A stretch of 64,000 bases of DNA, taken from positions 191,001-255,000 of the forward strand of contig CAJHNH020008458.1 in the NCBI GenBank assembly GCA_905116865.2. The letters run 5' to 3'. Position 1 is the first letter of the stretch; each line of letters opens with the position of its first letter. The stretch is from Candidula unifasciata (taxonomy: Eukaryota > Mollusca > Gastropoda > Stylommatophora > Geomitridae). Shown in pieces: positions 55,972 through 64,000 of the stretch. A program made the translations under genes and the position numbers. The notes beneath the pieces were generated by a model. The model was not told the origin of the DNA. It saw only the letters and a program-made list of their open reading frames with translations, and made no database searches.

Positions 55972-56610
55972 TGCCTTACCACACCACCTATCGACTGACC
56001 ACACCACCTATCGACTGACCACACCACCTATCGACTGACTACATCACCTATCGATTTACCACATCATCCATCGAATGATCACATCATCCATCGACTGACT
56101 ACATTACCCCTCGACTGATCACATCATCCATCGACTGACCACATCACCTATTGATTTACCACATCATCCATCGACTGACCACATCATCCATCGACTGACC
56201 ACAGCACCCCTCGACTGACCACATCATCCCTCGACTGACCACACAACCCATCGACTACATCACCCATCGACTGAACACATCACCCATCGACTGACCACAC
56301 CACCCATCGACTGACCACATCACCCTTCGACTGACCACATCACCCATCGACTGACCACACAACCCATCGACTGACCACATCACCCATCGACTGACCACAG
56401 CACCCATCGACTGACCATAGCACCCATCGACTGACCACATCACCCATTGACTGACCACATCACCCATTGACTGACCACATCATCCCTCGACTGACCACAT
56501 CATCCCTCGACTGATCACATCACCCATCGAATGACCACACCACCAATCGACTGACCACATCACCCATCGACTGACCACATCACCCATCGACTGACCACAT
56601 CAGACTGGGC
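55972..56610. repeat. Minisatellite, 20 bp x about 31
   Basis: Units of ATCACCCATCGACTGACCAC with variants CATCC, ACACC and TTGA. Confidence 0.97.
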
Positions 56611-56611
56611 T

Positions 56612-57185
56612 ATTAAAAGTGAGTGTGCCCTTATACGCCCGATGGTCCAGTTTACGGTACAAGGTTTTATGGCGTTAGCAGCTCAGTCATATCAGTTTTA
56701 TATCATGAACAGTTTTTTCTGTGTCACCATCTCTCACTGCATCACACAGCGCCATCCACACCCTCTCCCCTTTCCCGTCCATCCTCACACTACATTGGAG
56801 CCGCCTCTGCCTCCGCCCGACTCTAGCTCGCAGATGTTGTTTCTTTCACTTATTGGTCTCGCATGACTAAGTCTAACACAATCCAGGCGTGTCTTACAGC
56901 TACTGCACTTTCATACAACAATGTGCGGCGAAATATGAGTGCACCTCTACGGAAACCGGTACATGACAGTGTGCTTCGGGCATGAGACCAAACTAAAGGT
57001 ATAAACTAACAATTCCAAACTAAAGAGGGGGAGAAGGTGGGGTAGTAGGGTGGGGGTAGTAGGGGGAGACAGAGAGGACGCATACTGAGACAGAGAAACA
57101 GACATGACAGAGACAGCCTTAATGAGTAAGAGAGTGAGTGTGAACATAACACAAATCCCGAGAGAAAATCCTGAGTAAGTAACAG
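56612..57185. other. Unannotated sequence
   Basis: Mixed sequence between two repeat arrays. No exon, transposon end or RNA gene was recognised. Confidence 0.5.
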
Positions 57186-57189
57186 AGTG

Positions 57190-57592
<403 letters not shown>

Positions 57593-57749
57593 AGCTAAAT
57601 ACTGCAATCAAACTCAAATGACTCACCAAAACCCTCTAGTTGTTTTCGTTAACGAACATCCTATGACCTGGGCCAAAAATATCCGGGGTCAGTAACCCTC
57701 TGAGGAAGCGGCCATACATGAATTTCAAGTGTAGTCTCTGTCGTTACCG

Positions 57750-57960
57750 GGTAAAGTAAAATACTCTTTTCACGCCAGTGGCACACTGGGCATAAAATAG
57801 TACGACACATGTTTATAGACTAACCGACCCTCGATGAGTGATTAGGGTGGGGGGGGCAACAAGTCGCCTTTACTTCCCACGCCTTTACTTGGTATCCTTG
57901 CTTTGCAAGGAGGCAGAATTGGTCTTGCAGCGGAAATCTGCCCGCTGTGGTTTTCAAGGA
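57750..57960 (-). mobile_element. SINE A/D body fragment
   Basis: Antisense 3' half (GTAAAATACTCTTTTCACGC … TTTACTTCCCACGCCTTTAC), diverged and lacking a head. Confidence 0.6.
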
Positions 57961-58339
57961 AATGAAACTGCGAATGAGCTGAGTACTCTTGGGAGTACTC
58001 TTCCACAGCCTCAGTCAACTCAGAGTTACAAAGAAACCAAAAACAGCAATAAAAAAGCAGTATTTTAATAAGGAATGAAGAATGCGGAATGGAGACTAAA
58101 GACCAGAGAGTGACAGCATAAAGACACTGAACAGGAAATAATAACTATCAAAATTTTACACTTTGGGCAGGACACTATGGCCTCAGAGCAAAGCTACACA
58201 GAATTAAATTAAAGAATCTGCTGCCTGTGATAATAGAGCAGACAGACAGATTGCTAAGAACACCCTGAAGGACTGCCTAAACTACTCCCGGCAATGTCTG
58301 TGGCATCGCGACCTCGTCGTCACCCACTGCTCCCCCTCC

Positions 58340-58505
58340 CCCAGTAAACGACTTTGTCGCCGGTTGTGACAGCTGTTGGGTCGTCTCCTTTGATCGCACC
58401 AACACCGCAAACGTCCTTTCCGGGGCTACTTGGTGGCGAGCAAACGCTAAGTCATTTTACATGCCGCAAACAACCTAGTCACAATTGTAACCTAATGTTC
58501 CCTCT
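58340..58505. repeat. Dispersed repeat G, copy 2
   Basis: Homologous to 44890-45062 (CGACTTTGTCGCCGGTTGTG … CCTAGTCACAATTGTAACCT). Confidence 0.7.
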
Positions 58506-58965
58506 TCGGGGATGCGAGCTGAACGTGATGATTTTTGGTTCCGCAAAGCCAGCCAAGCCAGACTATTGCGGATCTGGGCAGGGCTGCCAGTAGGATTTCT
58601 GTGAAAAACCCAGCTAAGCTGAACAAAACCCAAGCAATACGCAAGCAAAGAACAACAAAAACCCAGATTATTAAAAAGTACAAATTTGATAGTTACGAAA
58701 CCAAACATTTACTCACTTTTATATAAGGATATATTTTTTCTTTAAATCCCATATTTCAGAATATGAACCCAAGGCGTCAAATAGAAACCCAGATCTGGGG
58801 GTAAAAACCCATCATTGGAAGCCCTGGATCTGGGCCCAATGGAGCTGCTTTACCAGAGAAGCTGGGTGTGGCGTGGGGGTGGGGAACCACCTAGACGCAC
58901 AATCCTATCTGTGACCCGGATGGGGCTAAATGTTAAGTATGTATGGCTGATGTCGTAGGCAGAAT

Positions 58966-59135
58966 AAGAAAGATACTTGGTGTCCGTTTTAGGCTGGGTC
59001 GGCCTGGCAGCCAAAGTTTTTTAAAGCCAACAAAACAAAACAAAAGCTAAAATAATCCGACTCCATGCAGGTTTCAGCCTAATATTTTCGGGCTGGCGGA
59101 CGGAGCGCCTAGCTGCTGAACCATGGCGACGCATT
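58966..59135 (-). mobile_element. SINE family D, partial
   Basis: Antisense head and part of the body: TTAGGCTGGGTCGGCCTGGC to CCTAGCTGCTGAACCATGGC. The 3' half is missing. Confidence 0.7.
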
Positions 59136-59261
59136 GCTACCGGGTAAGGGGTCCCAGTTTGCACAGTTCTTGGCTACTGCACTAGCAATGCGGTCTTGAT
59201 TCATGCTCAAGCACGGGCGACCCTACTTTCCCATACCGAACTAAAGGTGCTAAAACTGAGA

Positions 59262-59525
59262 CAGTAAATGACCCTTTGCCACGCCTTCAAGCGTATTTAG
59301 TATACAGGGCCAGACTTAGATTTGTCATATCAATCAGCACTTGGTGAATGATGTGGTCAGCATCACGCCGACAGCCTTTACTTCCCAGTGCTAGTACCCG
59401 ACAACCACTCAAGGCTGAGCTAACCTGGGAGTTAAGATCATTTTTGAAAAATAGTGTGGCTCCATCAGTACCCGAACTTCTAACCTTCCGATCCGCAGTG
59501 AGCCTCTAGCCGCTACATCACGGAG
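59262..59525 (-). mobile_element. tRNA-derived SINE, family D
   Basis: Antisense. TTTGCCACGCCTTCAAGCGT lies at the left and TAGCCGCTACATCACGGAG at the right (minus-strand head GTGATGTAGCGGCTAGAGGC). Confidence 0.85.
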
Positions 59526-59565
59526 AGGAGACAGTAAAAGAGGTGTAACAACAGTCGCTGCCTCC

Positions 59566-59880
59566 ACTCCCCGTGTGGGTCCTTAACCCCTCTGGTGGGA
59601 GGAACAAGAATCGACACACTGCTCTTTCAACTCTTTCAGTCCCAGGGGTATAGCACCAGGGGCCTAAGGAATGGTAAACAGACACCTATAATTTGCACAT
59701 CTTCCGTTTACTGGGCTTCTAGCTGGGAACTTATGAACGCATGACGCGTTCCTTGTAACTGAAAGAGTTAACAAGCATGTCATGAACACCTACTAAACAG
59801 GCACGTGCTGAAGTAGGAGGCGTTCGGCCGAAAGGAGCAGATATCGCAGACTAGCTGTGAACCACAAAAAACAAAGCACT
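59566..59880 (+). repeat. Repeat C copy interrupted by the TTAA MITE
   Basis: CCCCGTGTGGGTCC to CACTGCTCTTTCA lies left of the MITE and ACAAGCATGTCATGAACACC right of it. Confidence 0.65.
59631..59767 (+). mobile_element. piggyBac-type (TTAA) MITE
   Basis: A 137-bp element with short inverted ends CTCTTTCAGTCCC / (reversed) CTCTTTCAGTTAC. It is flanked by TCAA and TTAA, a near-perfect TTAA target duplication. It interrupts a GAAGAAG-type repeat exactly between its …CTGCTC and AACAAGCATGTCAT segments. Confidence 0.65.
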
Positions 59881-59883
59881 AAC

Positions 59884-59965
59884 TGTCACTGTAAGGATGA
59901 AAGCAAAAGAAGAAGCTGCTTCCACGATGTGGTCACTAGTTCCTTCTTTCCCGCGGATAGACTTG
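59884..59965 (-). CDS. Probable internal exon of the same membrane protein
   Basis: 82 bases after a CTCCTTTCTCAG acceptor: one base plus 27 codons reading KSIRGKEGTSDHIVEAASSF and then AFILTVT, ending at a GTTAGT donor in phase 0. This joins in frame to the terminal exon at 53752, giving …AFILTVT-IDWKTFYN…. The sequence is unique in the window and free of repeat signatures. The donor is not the strongest possible, and no homologue was identified. Confidence 0.42.
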
Positions 59966-60599
59966 CTGAGAAAGGAGCAGAATGTTAACAGGAAGAGAAC
60001 GAAGTAACATACTATGAGAAGAAAAGGGTCATCCAGTCTATAGAATTAACAGAATCTGGTCAGAGATGACTAACACTTACTTGACCGGTAAGGGCAGGTC
60101 ATTATACTAAGCATCAGGACCCGTTATGTGGTCACCCGAATTCGTATGAATTGAGGTAAGTCCACTCCAAATGTCACTGTCATATTTTTATTAGTGTCTG
60201 AGATATGAACGAAATAGTGGGTTCAGCCACGAGTGAAATGCCCGATATAATTCCCAATATCCAACCAATGACTCACGCCCTTCTCAAACTATAATTTCCC
60301 AATACACAACCAATCATTCAATCAGGAATCAATAATTCTGAGAACTTCGCGAAGCCATCTTGGCTGTTCAACAAACCAGCTGTTGTTCTGTAGATGTGGC
60401 GAGGGCTGATTTTTTTCGTGCAGGGGCGCTGATACAAAGAAATCTGGGGCCGGGGGGGGGGAGGCGTCCTCAGCCCTCTTTAAAATGTATAGATTTATGG
60501 GCCCTCCATGTGTCTTAGACTTGTTTAAGTGCCTAATGATAATGATGGTGGTAATAATAATAATAATAATGGCACCCACAACAATAACAATGTGTAAGA

Positions 60600-60752
60600 G
60601 CTGCATAAAACAACCAATCGCACACAAATAAACCAGTAAAACGGATACACACGAAAAACTCAATTCCTGGCAACAGAGCCATAAGTACAAATGGACGAAC
60701 AACCAAGACTCTCATCTGGAACTTACAGCCGGTGAAAAAAGAAGAAGAAGAT
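60600..60752 (+). repeat. Repeat C 3' half
   Basis: Sense: CAACCAATCGCACACAAATA through CAGCCGGTGAAAAAAGAAGA. Confidence 0.7.
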
Positions 60753-61032
60753 TTTAGAAATAAAAACAAATGCATAATTAAAATTTAAAAACAGAATCAT
60801 ACGTGTTTAAGAAGGGGGCAGCCTGTCCCCTCACCCCGCCCTTTTCTTTTTTTTTTCAAAATTTTTTGTGTTGGGTGTTTAATGCTCCCTTCTGTCCCCG
60901 CCCAGGTTCGTAAGGTTCAGAAGCCCCTGCAATGGTGACGGCTGACAACATTTCGTGACCAGATTACCTGACTCATGGCTTGTCAAAGAGGTCGGGTTAC
61001 TGTCAGGCTGACTTGTTTCTATATAAGGTAAC

Positions 61033-61130
61033 CTGTCACACATGGCTGAGTTACCCCCCAGCCCGGTCATGAGACACAGGTAGGTAACGATGCAGTACAT
61101 AATAGTGTACGCTGTGGAGAATCTCCTGGC
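61033..61130 (-). CDS. Possible upstream exon of the membrane protein
   Basis: An open stretch of 98 bases reads ARRFSTAYTIMYCIVTYLCL and then MTGLGG…MCD, one hydrophobic helix. It ends in phase 2 at GTTACC, which fits the one-base start of the exon at 59965. The acceptor (TTGTGGTCAG) lacks a good pyrimidine tract. Phase agreement has a one-in-three chance of being accidental, so this is tentative. Confidence 0.2.
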
Positions 61131-61617
61131 CTGACCACAAGCAGCAGCGGTAATTATGTCTTAGATAACAGGAGTTGAGGGTTTCCTGCGGTTCGGTAAA
61201 AGTACTTGATCACGTTAATTAAAAAAATCGACACCAGGGCAATCTGGGAACAGAGCCTGAGCTCGCTATGCAGTATTCTTAAATACAGCAGAGGATACAC
61301 TGTAGCCATTCAATCTTCAACGTGGAGATGGAGCATTATTTTCACTGAAATTATATCCTCATCGGAGGAGGAGAAGAAGAACACGAAGAAGAAATACTGA
61401 CATTATGAAGAGAGTGAATGAAAAGACAATCGCTTAAGATATTAAAAAGCTAAAATATCTCTACTAAACTGAAACTAAAACGCTCTTCAAAAACAAATCA
61501 CCTTTCTAACTTTCTAGACGATAGTGTCATACTGCACCACTTAGGAAAAAAGGATGGGGAGGGTTCGAATCTTAGTCCATGGTGAAGGAGAGTGTGACTA
61601 TAAATGGACTATAAAGA

Positions 61618-61978
61618 AGACGAAGAAGAAGAAGAAGAAGAAGAAGAAGAAGAAGAAGAAGAAGAAGAAGAAGAAGAAGAAGAAGAAGAAGAAGAAGAAG
61701 AAGAAGAAGAAGAAGAAGAAGAAGAAGAAGAAGAAGAAGAAGAAGAAGAAGAAGAAGAAGAAGAAGAAGAAGAAGGAGGAGGAGAAGGAGGAGGAGACGA
61801 AAAGAAAGAAGAAGAAGAAGAAGAAGAAGAAGAAGAAGAAGAAGAAGAAGAAGAAGAAGAAGAAGAAGAAGAAGAAGAAGAAGAAGAAGAAGAAGAAGAA
61901 GAAGAAGAAGAAGAAAGGAGGAGGAGGAGGAGGAGGAGGAGGAGGAGACGAAAAGAAAGAAGAAGAAGAAGAAAAACT
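61618..61978. repeat. (GAA)n with duplicated GGA/GACGAAAAGAAA blocks
   Basis: Two cycles of (GAA)n, then (GGA)n, then GACGAAAAGAAAGAAG, repeating at a distance of about 150 bp. Confidence 0.95.
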
Positions 61979-62284
61979 ACAACAACAAAAATAAGAAAGA
62001 CAAGAAGAACAAGAAAAAGACTGAACGACTTATATTAAAGACACTCCTAAAAAGACCAAACGCATTCAGCGTGCACACATTACAAGCTGAGACAGGTACC
62101 AAGAAGTAAGTAACCTTACGCTAACTAGGACAAGGGGAAGTTTGAAGGAGTGAAGGTGAAAACTGGCGCACAAATACAAACACACGTTTACATCTGGGTC
62201 TTTATCAACAAAGAAACATTAGAATCTTAGGAAAACCCCTAAAAAATGACCGGGAAGTCAATAAAAAGGGAATGCCACACACAC

Positions 62285-62287
<3 letters not shown>

Positions 62288-62365
<78 letters not shown>
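62288..62365. repeat. (GA)n microsatellite
   Basis: Pure GA run of about 77 bp. Confidence 0.98.
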
Positions 62366-62366
<1 letters not shown>

Positions 62367-62399
62367 CATGCTCAGGCAAAAAAATAGACAAATATAAAT

Positions 62400-62660
62400 G
62401 AAACGTTGCGGAGTCCGACTCATAATTCTAACGTACTGCGATCGAAACTCACTGCTGGCTGCGTGGATTTTAATCATGGTATAGGGCGTCGCTGGTCGGC
62501 CCAGCCCAAAATGGGTACGAGGATGTATGTCCTGGGGAAGTAAATACGGATAGTGTAATGCTGACCACAAAACCCACCCAGTGCCGTTTGGTCTATAATA
62601 CTCTTCCAATATACCCGACGCGCCTAAAGGCGTGAAAAGGGATCTTTACTTTTATTTAAC
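62400..62660 (+). mobile_element. tRNA-derived SINE, family A
   Basis: Sense copy. It begins GTTGCGGAGTCCGACTCAT, has GCGATCGAAACTCAC as B box and ends GTGAAAAGGGATCTTTACTT. Confidence 0.85.
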
Positions 62661-62869
62661 TTTTAAATAAATGGAAAAGAAATACACAACTGAACGAAAT
62701 GTTAAGGTGCTTCCGATCATTTGTATTGTGTAAAATTACTTATTGATATCAGCTTGGCTTCAGTCATCCCCATTGAGGCCACGTATAATGACTGTGTACT
62801 AAAGACTAACACACATCAGCTTGTAGTATCTTTTGTTTTTAAACTGTAAGTAACTGGAGCACACACGCC

Positions 62870-63060
62870 GTCACCTTTCAGTGTAAAATTTACCGTAAAC
62901 GAGCAGCGAACGTCGACTGTATATTGAATGACAATTAAACGTATTACATGTAAGTATCTTACCGGCGAGTTACTCAGTTTTAGCGGTGAAAGTGAGACGA
63001 TCTGACGGTCTTCGACATCAGTCTTCGAACTGACTAGTCTATAACTTTGTCGAGAACGGG
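62870..63060 (-). promoter_or_regulatory. Possible 5' exon/promoter-like non-repetitive island
   Basis: This stretch is not recognisably repetitive and is richer in CG dinucleotides than its surroundings. On the minus strand it ends with CCGGTAAGATAC, a fair splice donor, and contains a short ATG frame closed by TAA after 12 codons. It could be a non-coding first exon of the membrane-protein gene or of HIP1. No TATA or other core promoter element is convincing. Confidence 0.15.
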
Positions 63061-63119
63061 GAAAACGAGACAGACGATGAGACGACTTTGTGGTTAGATA
63101 TAAGACATTTGCGTCAAAA

Positions 63120-63310
63120 GATGTGGTCTCCAGCGGAAAGTTCTAGTTGGTGGTCTGTGTCCGGAGTCTGTTCTGCATCCAGGACTTCAGTATTGCCCGC
63201 ATATTTTTTTTAAAACAGATCTGGCTTACTGTGTGCAGACTGTCGGTTCCTCGTCTCGCACAAAAGAGCTTTGACTTCAGAGGGAGTGTCGTCGATCTTA
63301 TCTATGACCA
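63120..63310 (-). repeat. Repeat C copy
   Basis: Antisense, GTCTCCAGCGGAAAGTTCTA to TTTGACTTCAGAGGGAG. Confidence 0.7.
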
Positions 63311-63690
63311 GGAGAACCTGTTTCTTCATGGCCAAGAGATGCAAAGAGGTATATTGATCAGTGGAAGCTACAGTGTCATGATGCCAGGAGTTCATTGTCT
63401 GTCTACAGGCTGACTAACCTGGCTATGAAATAAAATGACAGCCAGGGTATATAAGCTAAGTAAAGAACCCTTGTCGCGACAGTGGACACGGGCACGTAAA
63501 GGCAAAGAGAAGAGCTAGCACAAGTCAGGCAGATGGGGCAAACAAAAAGCAGAAACAGACAGACAGCTCGACAGATATGCAGACAGGCAGGTAGAATAAA
63601 GATGTATAGATGCAAGGATAGATATATAAGATAGACATACAAGGAGATAGGCATACAGACAGGAAGAAAGATACGAAAGGTTGTTCAGAC

Positions 63691-64000
<310 letters not shown>

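Noticed and set aside
61554..62038. Poly-Lys and poly-Glu frames
   Set aside because: Translations of (GAA)n.

Overview
The window is eukaryotic nuclear DNA, gene-poor and rich in repeats. It most likely comes from a lophotrochozoan and probably from a gastropod mollusc. That placement is an inference: short exons lie in multi-kilobase introns, several tRNA-derived SINE families are present, many 5'-truncated non-LTR retrotransposons and DNA-transposon remnants are scattered through it, and minisatellites are abundant. There are no operons, prokaryotic promoters or CRISPR arrays. Almost every long open frame is a shadow of a simple repeat or a broken transposon.

The backbone of the window is one host gene on the minus strand, recognised here by joining short exons: a HIP1/HIP1R (yeast Sla2) family clathrin-endocytosis adaptor. 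Twelve exons were found with consistent splice phases, in transcription order 52223-52160, 36328-36186, 34881-34825, 32797-32717, 31237-31161, 29814-29753, 27583-27443, 17400-17343, 15580-15505, 13128-12994, 7858-7693 and 4412-4334. The first ten join without a gap and give most of the ANTH lipid-binding domain and the following linker. The last two give the start of the coiled coil. The first coding exon and one exon between 12.6 and 7.9 kb were not found, and the 3' part of the gene runs off the left edge. The exon carrying a clathrin-box-like motif has been tandemly copied: four copies lie between 12579 and 13128, of which the second is still an in-frame, phase-0 cassette.

Upstream on the same strand, two or three exons (61130-61033, doubtful; 59965-59884; 53752-53591, with a stop) look like a small multi-pass membrane protein, possibly MARVEL-like. 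It is either the 5' neighbour of HIP1 or nested in HIP1 intron 1.

The introns hold a mariner with both inverted repeats (1307-2391) and a partial second copy (35564-35740); hAT-type elements (15175-15372; 43664-44451 with a nested SINE); a piggyBac-type MITE inside an older repeat (59631-59767); a 346-bp fold-back element flanked by TTA (33707-34052); a possible 1.19-kb solo LTR (23539-24729); LINE fragments of an RNase-H-bearing type and of an RTE/Jockey-like type; several tRNA-headed SINE groups; and about 19 copies of one unclassified repeat that ends in GAAGAAG. Tandem arrays are prominent: 26 bp (45.4-49.3 kb, with about 1.02-kb higher-order structure), 57 bp (22.6-25.1 kb), 20 bp (40.7-41.4 and 56.0-56.6 kb), 24 bp (38.2-38.6 kb), 49 bp (5.3-5.6 kb), 22 bp (9.06-9.28 kb), about 55 bp (29.9-30.3 kb), and long GAA, GAAA/GGAA, GA, GATA and ACAG tracts. 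All calls were made by eye from the sequence, with no database search.
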